The notes under the pieces are model-generated. The model made no database searches and was not told where the DNA came from. It saw only the letters and a list, made by a program, of their open reading frames with translations. This document shows, one piece after another, positions 35,711 through 48,440 of a stretch of 64,000 nucleotides of DNA. Each line of letters opens with the position of its first letter. The first letter of the stretch is position 1. The translations under genes were made by a program, and so were the position numbers. The DNA comes from Delphinapterus leucas (Eukaryota > Chordata > Mammalia > Artiodactyla > Monodontidae), in contig NW_022098062.1 in NCBI RefSeq assembly GCF_002288925.2, positions 10,319,603 through 10,383,602 on the forward strand, written 5' to 3'.

Positions 35711-36379
35711 AATGCAGGCAAAGAGGCAGAAATACGTATTTTCACACACTGATACTCAGAAGCAAACAAAAAACACACAAAATAAACAGTTTTTGCTCCA
35801 AATGCATGCACGTCTATCTAAAATACTTCTGTCTTCTTGAGATGAGGTGAATCATTGCAATTAATAGGCTATGGTGCCTATATAAAAAGGTAGCACGTGT
35901 CATTAAATTACGCGGGCATTCCTTAAACCAAAATTCTATATGCTTAGCTCCGAGGATGTCTAGGTACATTTTGCCACTTACCCTCTCAACATTTTGGATT
36001 CTAGTATCATGGTCCTAAGCTCACGGAAAAAAGGGTCCCAATCCCTGAGGCTCCTCCCCAACAGATGGCGTCTCTGGGGTTCCATGGCCCTTGTTCAAGC
36101 CACTGTCTCAGGAGGGTTGGTCAGGGGCTGCAGAAGCCCCCTCAATAATCATGGCCTCTCTTCCGCAGTCCCCTCGCTGCTCCCAACTCTGAAACTGGCT
36201 GAGAAGCCAACCCAGAGAGGTTCCATGAAGCCGGAATTCCGTGCAGCTGAAGCTCATTGCCAGGTCTCTCTCAGGGGTGGCGGCGGGGGAGGTGGGCGGA
36301 ATCTAAACTAAGAGAGAAAGAAAAACAGGAAAATTCCATAAGTGGGAGCTCATTTTGCTGGCTTCCCGGGTTATCCTGC

Positions 36380-36785
36380 AGTTCTTCTGACCTGCGAGGC
36401 ACTCACAAATGTGTTCACCACATTGTATTGAAGCCTCTTCTCTCCTGGAAAGCCTGGATGCTATGTTTTTCACTCCTTCTTTCTCAAGTACCCAGTGCCC
36501 CTTCTCTACCTGCGTAAGCCTCCTTGTGCAGCAAGGCCTGGTCAGGCACCCCCAGCTTTCCCGGGCCAGCATGGACCAGCCCTCCTCTGGTCTCTACCTG
36601 CCGCAGACATCTTCTTGGCCCGTGGCTCTCATCCCTTCATCCTGCGTTGTGGCTGCTTATGCGCACATCTGACTTGTCTCCTCTTCCAAACACTAAGTTC
36701 CAAGCCCTTTCGGTTTATACCTGCGGAGCCTAGCCTGATGCCTCCTCACACGAGGGGGCACTCAGTGCCGATTTAATGACTAGAC
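36380..36785 (+). mobile_element. L2-like LINE 3' fragment
   Basis: Diverged L2-like text ends with 'gcctagcctgatgcctcc' and 'gggggcactcagtgccgatt', the usual terminal motif of L2. Confidence 0.5.
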
Positions 36786-38589
36786 AAGCTCATTCTTACA
36801 GGGTTGCAAATACCCAATTACAACTTCACAGGTCATGCCTTCCAGAGGCATGTGCTTTAACTGGGATTAAAGCCTTAAGCTTTGCCCTTCTCATATGAGA
36901 GTTTCTGGCCTGGAAGGGTGAGTCCCGGAGCTGCAGGAACACTGACCCTAAAGCTGGAGTCTCAGCAGATGCCCGCTCAGCCGGCATCACCATCATCTTC
37001 CTCAGGACTTTTGGGATCCAAAGGCTTCACATTTTCTTTCATTTCAGATCCTCGTCCAAAACAGAAAGATCAGGCCAGAAGTGTTTTGTTCATTGTACAG
37101 ATGAAGAAACTGAAACTCTAAGAGGTTTGTGATGTGCCCAGAGGCAGATCTACCACGAAACTAAGACAACTTATGCTCCAGGGTCCTGTAGGGCCCCAGT
37201 AATAAGTTCACATAGTCAGATGGTATTGGTAATTTGGTAGAATACCACAGTTGACCTGCAATCAATTATGGCTTCTCTTCTTTTCTGCTCTGATGTGCAT
37301 TTGGGGTCTGGTGTGCATTTGGATCTGACTCAGGATCCCCCAAATGAGTGAGTGGCGGATCCATTCGATTTGGGATCGGTGAGATATATTTATGCGTAGA
37401 GAATGGTTAGCACTACTTTGTAGCCATCCCAGTGTAGGGAATGGCTGCAGGAATGCGACCACCCATCGGGCCAATTCACTTGGCTTTGTGACACGAAGTT
37501 GCAGGGCCCAAGTTGTATCACAGCATGGTTATGGCCTGAGGTGCCTGCACTAGAGATGTGTGTCTTGGAAGAGAAACCAGGTTGGAAATGTATGGAGCCA
37601 GGAGCTGGTGTGTAAAATTGTGAGCAGAAGAAATGTTAAAAAAAAATTTTTAAGGCATTATAGAGGTGTGTCAGGCAGTGAGTTCCCACAAATATTGTTA
37701 TTTGTCCAGATTGTGTGATATCTGTGGTATTTGTCAGTTTTTTCAGAATTTGTAATTTGTGGCAATTTCTTTTTAGCATCCTAAATATTCACGTTTGTAC
37801 CTCATTTTGTGTTTATAGTTGTGGATTGTTTTCCTTAAGGAGGTCCCTTCGAATGGTCTAAGCTTCAGGTCCTACAAAACCTGAGTCCATCCCAAGGACT
37901 TGTCCTGGGTCAGACCATGGACGCTGAGCTGGGCCAAGAACCAGGCTTTCTGGATTCTGGTCCAGGGTTCTTCCCACCACAGTCCCTTGCCTCAGAGTGT
38001 CACACAATGTGTAATTTATGTGTTTGTACAGTACTGCACACACAGAGAATGCTTAAAAATGCCACAGCCCCCTGAAGAGATTGTCCTCCATAGTGAAGGG
38101 GAGGTCAAGGTCTGGCCCATGGAATCGGCCCTGACTTGGATGCTCAAAGCCCTCTTCCTAGGAAATCTGGTCACTTCAGTCCACAAACCAGAGGATCTCA
38201 GGGGTGGAAGACGGCTTAGAGTCCACCTCTACACCCTATCTGTGGGACAACGCCCCTCCCATCACTGGGACGGAGCTACCAGCATGAAGGACTGAGATGC
38301 TCCTAAAAGCCCAGGGGTTGTAGAAGACACCAGGAAGCCCCTCCAGCCACGCTGAGCAGAGAATGTCCACCTGCGGGGGGCAAAGCCACAGAGCCAGAGT
38401 GCCACAGTGGCGGGTGGAATGCTGTTTGGGATTGCCAAGGGAATGGGGGACACTGTGTGGGAACGGTGGGGGGGGGTACCAGCCCAACATCCATAGACTC
38501 AGTGAGGAGGCCGGCTGGCACCTTAGGGCCCATCTGACCGGCCCCATCTCACACCCCCCAGCTCTCTCCACCCCACAAGATAGGTGCTA

Positions 38590-39100
38590 ACAGTCCCTGG
38601 TTAAATACTGCCAGGGACGAGGGGCTCCCTACCCACACAGAAGTTCAGCCTAATTTGACTCTCTGTGATCATGCACACTTTTCTTTACGAAGCCCAATCT
38701 GCCTTAGCCCGCTGGAGTTCACGGGACCCGCCAGATGACGGCTTTTCAAATATCTTAGAACAGCCACCATAGCGCCGCCCTCCTACAAGCCTTCCTTTTG
38801 CCAGGCTAAATATCGCAGTTCTGTCAACCTCTCCTTTTCCAACATAATTTCCAGACCCTTCCCTCTCCTGGTTTCCCCTTTTGCACATATTTAACTTTAA
38901 CAACGTCTCTCTTAAAAGCAGAATGGCCCCAACACTCCAGATGAGATCTGAACAGCTCTGAGAACAGGAACTGTCACCCCCTTGATAGGTATTCGACTTT
39001 CTCTGTGGCTCAATATTTGGTTGGCTTTTGGGGGCCGACGCGCCAATAAAGCTGGGCCTCTTTCCCATGAACTGCTGCTGACCTGTGACCCTGAGGTGGA
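38590..39100 (-). mobile_element. L3/CR1-family LINE remnant
   Basis: The order of antisense blocks is characteristic: 'gaggggctccctaccc', 'cttttcaaatatcttaga', 'gccaggctaaatatcgcag', 'tttccagacccttccc', 'acactccagatgagatctg'. This is one of the oldest recognisable LINE families in mammals. Confidence 0.7.
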
Positions 39101-39799
39101 TTCTTGGGGACGGGGTCAGGGTGGGATGCACGACTAGACACATTGCTTGTTGACCGCTGGGAGAGGAAATGCTGCCTGGGTCAAATGGTATCACTTACAC
39201 GCACCGGCTAAGACTCTCAACGACCCCTGAAGTCCTAGCTCAGCCCCAGTGAGGGGGGCAGACTCAGCTGAGAATGCAGGCACGAAGGGAGGCCCAATTT
39301 CAGACCACGTGGCATGAAAGCGTAGCATCTCTACCACACGCGATCGTACTTAAACCCAGCTGAAAAGGCAAAAAGATCTTACACTGCATTTCCCAAGAGT
39401 TTCATGAGAAGGAAATAGGTGATATGCAAAAAGTGAGTTCTGGTCAAATAGGTTTGGAAAACACTGGAATAACCAGAGGTAAATAGGTTTCTTTTACTGT
39501 AAGGACATCCCAGAACCTTTAAAACACTATTGGGTGTTATGGATACAGTGTGAGGTATTTGGGAAGGTTTCCCACTTTTCCTGGTCTGAAACCTCTGTCC
39601 TTTCACTGGCCGCTGCCCACCCTCGACTCAGAGGAAGCACATGTTGTCGGTTTATTTACACTTTCAGCAAGTTTGTGCCCGGCCCCTATGCAAGGAGCTC
39701 CCAGCATCCCTGGAAACTCTAAGGCAGGTCCCTGCCCTGGGAAGCTTGTGCTCAGTGGGGAAGGAGACGTATAGAGGACAGCATGCGGAGGTCTGTATG

Positions 39800-39985
39800 C
39801 TGAGCCTAAAGGTCAGAGTGGGAAGGGGGCTGGAGGCCATCTACTGGGAGCACCCTGTGTCACAGAGGAGGAAACGGTGGCCGTGCAGCTGAAGAACATC
39901 CAGGCCACACAGCCTGAAGGTCAGTGGCAGCACCTGGATGCAGTGTTCCCGAATCCCAGGCCTGCACTCCGTCTACCGTGACATT
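39800..39985 (-). mobile_element. MIR-family remnant
   Basis: 'cagaggaggaaacggtggc' and 'cacacagcctgaaggtcag'. Confidence 0.55.
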
Positions 39986-40474
39986 CATGGCCCAGGTCGT
40001 GTTGTCCTCTGTCTCCGGCCCATCGACTGGGTAGCCCTGCCCACCACTCCATCCGCAGTAGCCACAGGGTTGGGTTAAAAGACTTTTAAGATCCCACCTA
40101 GGGCTGAGATTCAATTAGTCTGTGAAGACAGCTGCTTAAGCTCAGAGAAAGGAGTGGTTAGGAAAAACCAAGGCAGGATGTGAGTGGGCCTGGGTGATGG
40201 GAAGAGCCTGAAGAGTCAAAGCTGGATGGAAAGGGATGTACCAGGTGATGGGAGAAGGGCCTCCCTGTGGGGGGTTTCATGAACCTGGCTCTGTGGTGTG
40301 TGTCTGCCCATCTGAGATACCCACGCACCTGGCATGAGATGGTTCAGGGCTGTGTCTTGCAAGACTCATGGTTAGAACCTTGGAGCTGATCGAAATGGCC
40401 AATTGTTTGTCTGAATCAGCCAAAGTAGCTTTTTCTTTTGGCAAATTATAACCAGAGCCATGGACTCCTAATAA

Positions 40475-40690
40475 CGATTTTTATCATTGAACCCTGCTGT
40501 GGTCCAGCACTATGCTAAGTACTTTAGATGCATAATCTCAGTTAACCCTCCAAACAACCTATAAGGCTGGCATAATTATTATCATCCCCATTTTACAGAT
40601 AGTGAAACTGAGACACGGGGACATTAACACATCTAGTAAGCGTCAAATGCCCAAGCCTTGAGCAGGGCTGGGTGGTCTGACCGCAGAGTT
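40475..40690 (-). mobile_element. MIR SINE
   Basis: 'actatgctaagtactttaga' and 'ccattttacagatagtgaaa'. Confidence 0.88.
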
Positions 40691-40734
40691 TTCTTTCTCT
40701 TTACTGCTGTCGGTGGTGGTTGGTAGTATCTCTG

Positions 40735-40990
40735 CTGTCACATTTTCAGAAAGGTTTTAATACGGAAAATTTTCAAACATATCACAAGTAGAGAGAAGAG
40801 TATAACGAACTGCCATGCACCCATCCTCTAGGGCCAGCAGTTGTTGACTCGTGGCAATCTTGTCTTATCTGTATTCCCCGACCACCCTCCCTTCCCATCA
40901 CCAAGGATTTCTGTAAGCAAATCTCATGCATTATATAAATCCATTCGCAGATCTTTTAGTGTGCATCTCTAAAAGATAAGGCTGAATTCT
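40735..40990. mobile_element. Old L1M-like fragment
   Basis: The segment 'gaagagtataacgaactgcc ... cacccatcctctag' and 'agtgtgcatctctaaaagat' resembles a widespread ancient L1M segment. Subfamily and strand were not resolved. Confidence 0.55.
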
Positions 40991-41748
40991 TACTGTCAAT
41001 CACTACACTTTATGCCATCCTGACTGAGAAGTAGCTTAGACCAGGCACACCGCCCTCAACTCCCAACACACACGTGCTGGGCTTCAGGCCAGTCACTGCC
41101 CAAAACAGCCGAGCTCATGGCAGTCTGGCCAGCCTCCCTGAGCCTCCTCAGAGAGTCTTACTGTAGCTGAAGCCCCTGCCATCAGTCTAGCTTGTCTGGA
41201 GCTGGGGAACACCAAGTCTTCTGCCTGGTGGGGTTGCTACCACAAGGACAACAGTTCGGACCAGCCTGGACCTGGCCCCCCAACTCTGGCCACACCCCCT
41301 AATCCCAGTTCCTAACTCAGGGTGATTTAGCATGCTCTCTTCTGCCTAGGAGAGAACGGCTCCCCACTCTGCTCAGTCTAAGAGCAAGAGGTAGGGAGGA
41401 GATGGAGCTGAACAAAGCACTTGGAGTCAGAGGTTCACTGTGCCTCCCATGAACTCACTTTTCTCATCTGTAAAATGGGAACATAACACCTACCTCATAC
41501 GGTGGCTGTGAATGCCCAAGGAGACAAGTTTTCCCCACTGTGGTTGGGCTACCAGAGGATGCAGTACCAGACCTGGCCAGTAGGTGTCGCCCAAAGACTA
41601 GCACCTGTAACCTTGGGGAGGGGCGGGGTGAAGCGGGGCGGCAGCTGCTTCATTGAGAGGATTATCTTTGCATATTAGATCCGGTTGCACCTGGGGGAAG
41701 TGGAAGAAAGTTCAGCCTGTGGGATTTCTCCTTAGAAAAGTCAGGTCT

Positions 41749-42065
41749 GGGGACTTCCCTGGTGGTCCAGTAGTAAAGAACCCGCCTTCCAACGCAGGGG
41801 ATGCGGGTTCAATCCCTGGTCGGGGAATTAAACCCCGCATGCCGCAGGTCAACTAAGCCCGCGTGCCACAACTACTGAGCCCACGCGTCTCACCTAGAGC
41901 CCGCGTGGCGCAAACTACAGAGCACACGCACTCTGGACCTCGCGCGCCACAACTGGAGAGGAAAAAACCCGCATGCCACAACTAGAGAGAAGCCTGTGCA
42001 CCGCAACGAAAGATCCTGCACACCGCAACTAAGACCTGACACAGCCACAAAAGAAAGAAAGAAAG
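41749..42065 (+). mobile_element. CHR-1-like tRNA-derived SINE (long form)
   Basis: It begins 'ggggacttccctggtggtcc' and includes the B-box 'gggttcaatccctggtc'. Degenerate internal repeats of the 'gccacaactagag' type follow, ending in a (GAAA)n tail. Flanking AGGTCTG at 41743-41749 and 42064-42070 looks like the target duplication. It is more diverged than the other CHR copies. Confidence 0.88.
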
Positions 42066-42119
42066 GTCTGTCTCTACCCGGAGTTAAAAAGTGGAGCTGT
42101 GCAGCCTTCAAAGCATGCT

Positions 42120-42300
42120 CACAGGAAGACCCCACAGCAAGACAGGCATCAATATCTCCATTTTACAGATGAGGAAATCGAGGCTGCAAGAAGCAAGTGA
42201 CTTGCTAAAGGTTAAGCAGCCACTAAATGCAGAGCTCGGACTCCAGCTCAAGTCTTCTGCTTCCATATTCTAGCACCCTGCTGAGGCACGTCCTCAGAAG
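42120..42300 (-). mobile_element. MIR SINE
   Basis: 'tccattttacagatgaggaa' and 'agcagccactaaatgcagag'. Confidence 0.84.
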
Positions 42301-42779
42301 CCAAGCCTTTGAGGGGACCTGGGACTGGCTGGAAAAAGTGTAAAAGGTACGGGTGCTCCCGAAGCCCCTGGCCTGTGATATGCTGTCCTCTGAGAGCATC
42401 TCCCCTCTCTGGGGCTCAGATTCCACTGTTCAGCAAAGGACGGTACTAGATCAATTGTTCCCAAATTCAACTAATCAAATGCACATATGCGCGCACACGC
42501 ACACGCTCACTCACAATGGGGACAGGGAGACAGAGAGAAAGAGAGATTCCAGATCCAGAAGCAGGGATCTGTATTCTACATATCCCAGGTAATTTGAAGG
42601 TAAGCAGCTCAGCATGGGTCTTTGGACTGGCATTTGGGAAACACCAGACTAGAAGATCTTCTATGGGTTTATGTTCTGTAGTTTCATAAACAATTTCCAC
42701 TCAAGCTTGTCAAAATACCTAACACAGTGACCGGCACATACCTGATATTTAAATATTCAACATATATTTTGCTGAAGTA

Positions 42780-43570
42780 TACTGAAAAGCATGCAATCAA
42801 ACACCCAACCCAATGAAAACCTTGGTTGACATTGCTTCATCCCACTTTGCAAACTCTTCTACACTGTTGGTGGGAATGTAGATTGGTGCAGCCACTATGG
42901 AAATTCCTTTAAAAATTAAAACTAGAATTGCATATGATCCAGCAATCCCATTCCTGGGCATATATCCAGAAAAGATGAAAACTCTAATTCAAAAAGATAC
43001 ATGTACCCCAATGTTCATAGCAGCACTATTTACAATAGCCAAGACAAGGAAGCAACTTAATGTCCACCGACAGATGAATGGATAAAGAAGATGTGGTACA
43101 TATATACAATGGAATATTACTCAGCCATAAAAAAGAATGAAATAATGCCATTTGCAGGAACATGGATGGACCTAGAGGTTATCATAATATGTGAAGTAAG
43201 TCAGATAGAGAAAGACAAACATCATATGATATCATTTATATGTGGAATCTAAAAAAGAGATACAAATGAGCTTATTTACAAAACGGAAACAGACTCACAG
43301 ACATAGAAAACAAACTTATGGTTATCAAAGGGGGAGGGATAAATTAGGAGTTTGGGACTAACAGATATGCATTACTATATATAAAATAATTAAACAACAA
43401 GGACCTACTGTATAGGACAGGGAACTATATTCAATATCTTGTAATAACCTATAATGGAAAAGAATCTGAAAAAGAATAGATATACATATACGTATAACTG
43501 AATCACCTTGTCATACACCTGAAACTAACACAACATTGTAAATCAACTATACTTCAATTTAAAAAAAAAG
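42780..43570 (+). mobile_element. LINE-1 3' end, 5'-truncated
   Basis: The 42897-43085 frame carries an ORF2 C-terminal remnant (DPAIPFLGIYPE, FIAALFTIAK). This is followed by the 3' UTR 'aacaaggacctactgtata', then 'cttcaatttaaaaaaaaa'. The reverse-transcriptase part is missing, so it is not mobile. Confidence 0.9.
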
Positions 43571-43589
43571 AACGTAAAACTTTAAAACA

Positions 43590-43830
43590 TCCACATTGCA
43601 TTTCTGTAGCACTTTACGGCTTACAGATCTCCTTTACACACATGATCTCATTCAGTCTCTTTAATGGGCATTGTGATCCCCATTTTACAGATGAGGAAAT
43701 TGAGGTTCAGAGACGCTAAGGGACTTGCCCGCTGCTGCCCAGCCAGTCAGTGGCAGAGCCAAGCTCCTAACCCAAGCCTGTGTTGCCCCACCTCCAATGC
43801 CTCTTCCACTGCACTATTCCTGCTTTTGCT
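43590..43830 (-). mobile_element. MIR SINE
   Basis: 'ccccattttacagatgagga' and 'cagtcagtggcagagccaag'. Confidence 0.84.
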
Positions 43831-44859
43831 TGTTTCACTGCGTGGTTTGAGGGGAGGAAAAACATCAGATCTAGAAGAGAATGAGTCCTCCAAAACTCCC
43901 TGGAGAGGGCAGTTTAAAAGCCCAGGAGCCCCCCTCCCTCTGCCTGGGCCCTGACTCTGCCCTCCAGAGGGGACATCCCACTGCCTGCACCCTGTAGTCT
44001 CTGGTCCCCTGCAGATGCCTCCATTCCCAGGTCTCTGCGCAGGGAATCTGGTTATCTGCCTCCCCTAGCATCACGGGACGGGATGGGGGTGCCGCAGGCT
44101 CAGATTCTCCACCACACACGCTGCCCCTCACCCCAGGCCATGTGTCACAGTGAAGCTGGGATCTGGGCTCACTCCCTGCCCCAGCTTTGTCCTTGTGTCT
44201 GTGTGTCCTCTAAGAATCACTGGGAGCAACAGACAATGACCTCTGACCCAGCCCCCATTCTCAGCTGAGGGGGCCGAGGTCCAGAGAGGGGCCCGCAGAG
44301 TGGAGCTGCCCATTTCCCTGGCCTCCAGACGCTGGGCCCAGCTTCTTGCATCCTCCACGCAGTCAGTTCCCTACCACCTTGTCTGTCCGGCTCTTCCCCC
44401 GTTCCAATGCACACACGCACAAATGCACATACATGTACATGGACACTCACACACAATCTCTCGCACACCCAACACACACACAGAAAGTTTTTCCACAGAC
44501 CCTTCCTGGCCCCAGCACAGCAGCCATAGAGCACCCTCCACTGGTCTCAAGGGAGTGGGGGAGCCCATAGCCAAGCTGGCAGAGGGCCCAGGGGGCGGGG
44601 CCTCCCAGGATGGGCCAGACCAAGTCCCCACTGTGGCCCAAAGGGTGCTGAGGAGGGTCTGGGGCTGAGGGTGGACTCAGGAGCCCCTGCCTCCTGGCCG
44701 TGAACAGTGTCCTGAGAAGAATGCACTGGATGGTAAAACATTATGGTCAAGGGCTGGGATGCCTGCAGGGGTCCAGGGAAAGACAGCAGCATCCAGTGTC
44801 AGCACTGGGAGAACATTCGAGAAAGTAATCACAGCAGCCACTGGTCACCGAGGACTGGT

Positions 44860-45010
44860 CAGGAGCAGGAACTCCACGAGTCAGACATTGTTTCTCCATT
44901 TCAGGAAACTGAGGCTCAGGGGGGACTTGCCCACAGTCCCATAGTCCACAGCTGGCCAAGCCAGGGCTCACATCTGGGCCGGCTGATTCCAAAGCCGCTG
45001 ATCTTAACTG
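44860..45010 (-). mobile_element. MIR SINE, partial
   Basis: 'ccatttcaggaaactgaggc' and 'cacagctggccaagccag'. Confidence 0.75.
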
Positions 45011-45728
45011 TGATGCCAGGGACAAAATGCCGACTGTCACTGGGACAGACCCCTGGTAGCCCCCTCCCCGTCCACGCTCCATGAGCTCCACCCGGCAGAC
45101 ACACTACCCAGCTACCTGCCCAGACTGCAACGCCCAGCAGCTCTCCCTGCCCCCTGAGAAGCAGGGCTGTGGTAGGTCCAGCTGTGGGTAATCACTCATT
45201 CATTCCTCTGGCCAGCCAGTCATGTGCTCGGTCAACAATAAACATTTTTTGAGCACATGCTCGGATGGGCGAGGCGCTGGGGATTGCTGGGTAAACCATC
45301 AGACGCCACCCCAGCCCTCATGCGGCTTGTAGGCCGTGCAGACAGACATAAAGGGACGGTCAGAATGCCAGGAGTTATGGGGCCCCCAGCAGGTCCCCTG
45401 GGAGGAGGGCGTCTGAGGGCTGAGGCCACTCCGGGATGATGTGAGTCACTGCGTCAGGAGCAGATGGTCCACGGACACGAGACCTGAAATATTACTTACT
45501 TCGGCAGGGGTGGTGGGCACTCAGCTCCCGTGCAGGCTGGGTTGGCACAGCTGTGTTACTGATTGATAGGCCTTTCAGGAAACAAAGACCACGAGAGAAT
45601 TCAACACGCTCCTGGCCCTGGGCCAGGCCAGCCTCATCTCCTTTGCTTTGTCAAGTGTGTCTTTTTGTCTGCCTTCATTACTTGCTGGGCGCCTCTGTTT
45701 TAACTACTAGGAGGGAGCGAGTGTATAT

Positions 45729-45760
45729 TTGTGTGTGTGTGTGTGCGCGCGTGCGCGCAC
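45729..45760 (+). repeat. (GT)n/(GC)n alternating purine-pyrimidine tract
   Basis: A GT run passes directly into GCGCGCGTGCGCGCAC, a strictly alternating tract with Z-DNA potential. Confidence 0.9.
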
Positions 45761-48329
45761 ACCCAGCCTCCCTGAGCGCTGCTCTTCTGGGGGCAGCAGG
45801 TAACAAGGGGACCAGCTACAGGTCCCCACTTATCCCTTCCCAGAACCCCTTGGCTTTGAAGCCAACACCTGGGATTTTTGTCCTGTGTTTGCTTTTCCCA
45901 AAGCCAAGTCCAGAGGCAGCCGAGGGCCATCTCACGGCCACACAGCGAGCTGAAGGCAAAGCTGGCAGTGATGCCAGTTCCCTACCGTCCGCAGCATGGA
46001 TGGCACTGAGCTGCAGGCGAGGCTCCGGGGCCTCGAGCTGCTGCCCCCGCCCGGAGCTGCCCGTCTTCTACGCCCGCCTCACCACCTCACCTGGGGAATT
46101 CCTGTTGGTGACACCAAGGAAGGCCTTCAGGGAAGCAACAGAGAATTTCTTGGAAAGGGAACCGAGTTTAAGAGCTCTGGAGACCAAAAGCAGCCAGACC
46201 GCCCCAGGGCCTGGGGAGGGGGCTTGGGGGATCACGCAGGTTCAGGGCAGGCAGCCTAATAAGCCCCCCAAATAAGCTGCTGAGTCAGAGCCTGGGGAGC
46301 CACCACCCCTGCATGCAGTGGGTTCGAGTGCCTTTCAGGTAGGAGGCCCTTCCATACCTGGGAAAACCCCTCACCCTGCTTTCTGCGGCCGCCTCCTTAG
46401 GTCCCCCCAACCCCCAGTGTCAAGCTGAGGTCAGGGGCACCAAGGTCCCAAGTTCTAAACAGGGTTTCTTCCCAAGCCCTCAGTCACTCAACTGCAGACG
46501 ACATTGAGTGTCCCCAGTGTGGGAGGGGGACACCGAGGCCAAGGGGAGCGTTTCTTCTAAGGCTGGCTCACTCGGGCGCCACGCTGGCTCTCCCAGCCCA
46601 GCCCCGGGCTCCGCGCTGCCCTCCCAAGGCCCTGCAGTGGGACTGCTGTGGTCCCGGCTCCAAGGCCCAGGCCCGATCCATCTTCCCAGCCAGGGACTCA
46701 CTGCGAGGACAGGACAAGGCTGGGCGGCCACGGCATTGGCCTCTGATCTCCCCTGGCCGAGTGTACGTCAGGAGGACGATGAAGAACGAACGCCTGGCAA
46801 GGAGCGGGTCACTGCCGCCCGGAGGCCCTGCTGAATTGCAGTTCAGACCTCAGCTGCCTGGGGCCGCGGATCAACAGGGAGGCCATTAATCTCTCCAGCA
46901 GGGATGAGTGGGAGGAGGGCCTGGGGGAAGGCTCAGCACCCACCTCTGCCCTGGGCCCCTCTTCAGCTCAGCGCGCCCACTCCCTTGGGTGAGATAGGAC
47001 CAGTGGCGTTGCTGCGGGCGGCGGCTGGGGGGTCTTGGGGCCGCCCTCTCCTTACCCACCTCTCTCTGGGTCCTGCTCATGACGTTGATTAACTCAAACT
47101 ATGTGGGCGAAGGTCTCATAATCACCCTAAGGTGAGGAAGATGTGCAGATCACAGAGGGTCTCTCCCTTCCAGGAGTGAGGGCTCGAGATCCCACAGCCA
47201 AGAATTATCCCAGAGCAGGGCAAGTGATACACCTGAGGGGTGTGCAGACGGAATGAGAAGAGCTCAGGGCTTTCCTGGGAAACCAGAGCCCCTGGCAGAC
47301 CGGGAGTCCCCTCCTCCCAGCAAAGGTTCCACCGGCCCTTAGACTGAGTTGAAAGCCTGTTTGAAAGGGATTTGGAGTAAGACACATGCTCCATCTGGTG
47401 GTGACAAAGGGAATTGCATCCCCTCAGACTAAGGCTGCTTTTGTTGCTGCTGTGTGATTAAAAGTTAATTCATTCGATCACTTCCCAGCCTTGGTTGTTA
47501 TTTGTGACTTAATCTGTGTATGAATTGTGGAAAATCCCAAAGTAAAGTGAAAGTTCAGTAGCTCCCAGTCAACGTGACCTTAATGGAGTGGGAAGGGAAA
47601 GTGTTGATGAGGGGCTCCGAATGTCACCTGGATCTGTGGTTTTCACAATGGCTGCTCTCCTGGGAGCTGGTTAAGCATCACCTGGCATGGGCCCATCCCA
47701 AGGTTAATATTTGATAGTTCTGGAGGGGATGCTGGGTAGCTAGTGCTTTGAACAGCACCCCAGGTTCTGCAGGGTGACAGTCTGGAACCCAGTGGAGCCT
47801 CACGGTTCACAAGGACAGAGGGCTTGCAGCAGGGGCAGAGGCGGAAATGACTCACTCAGGACCATTTCCCTCCAAAGCAGCTGGAATTGCCCTCTGGGTT
47901 GGCAGCTCAGGGCCTGTGTATGGAACCTTGTAGAAATGTGACTCCTCTCCAAGGCGCTTACTTCTCCTCAGGCAGGCCGCAGGCCTGGAATACCCCTCTT
48001 CTCATTCACCTTGCTGCTACATCCAAGAAGCTTCAGGAGACCCCTCCTCCCAAAAGCCCCGCTGGCTGGACCTGCCCCATTCCCGTTCATTTCTCTCACT
48101 GTCGTGGATGGCTCCAGTGTCTTGTGTATGGAAATACTGAATTCTATTTAAGGGTTTGGCCTCTCAGGATTTATTTGTCATGGGTGAGCCCACATTCGGA
48201 GCAGGGTGTCACAAAGACCTTAGCTCTGAGTTGTAAGAATCAGGCTTTCCCCTCTGTGTCTCCCTGGAGCTTCTCCTCCCAACCCACGGGGTCAGTGAGA
48301 AGGACTCTGAAGTGGGGGGGCCAGAGACC

Positions 48330-48440
48330 TGGGTTGTAGCTCTGGCTCCGACACAGGCTGGCAGGGTCGCCCGGACAAGTCACTGCCTTTCTCGGGACCT
48401 CAGTTTCCCTTGCTGAAAATTGAGGATTGTTCATTTTATT
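48330..48440 (+). mobile_element. MIR SINE, partial
   Basis: 'ccggacaagtcactgcctt' and 'ggacctcagtttcccttg'. Confidence 0.75.

Noticed and set aside
42897..43085. 62-codon frame resembling L1 ORF2
   Set aside because: Listed as part of the truncated L1 element, not as a gene.
45553..46275. 240-codon open frame on the plus strand
   Set aside because: GC-rich intergenic DNA with no recognisable domain, passing through a GT/GC repeat that encodes low-complexity text. Openness at this GC content is not evidence for coding.
47630..47790. Further MER5A-like fragment
   Set aside because: Only scattered matches; too diverged to list as an element.
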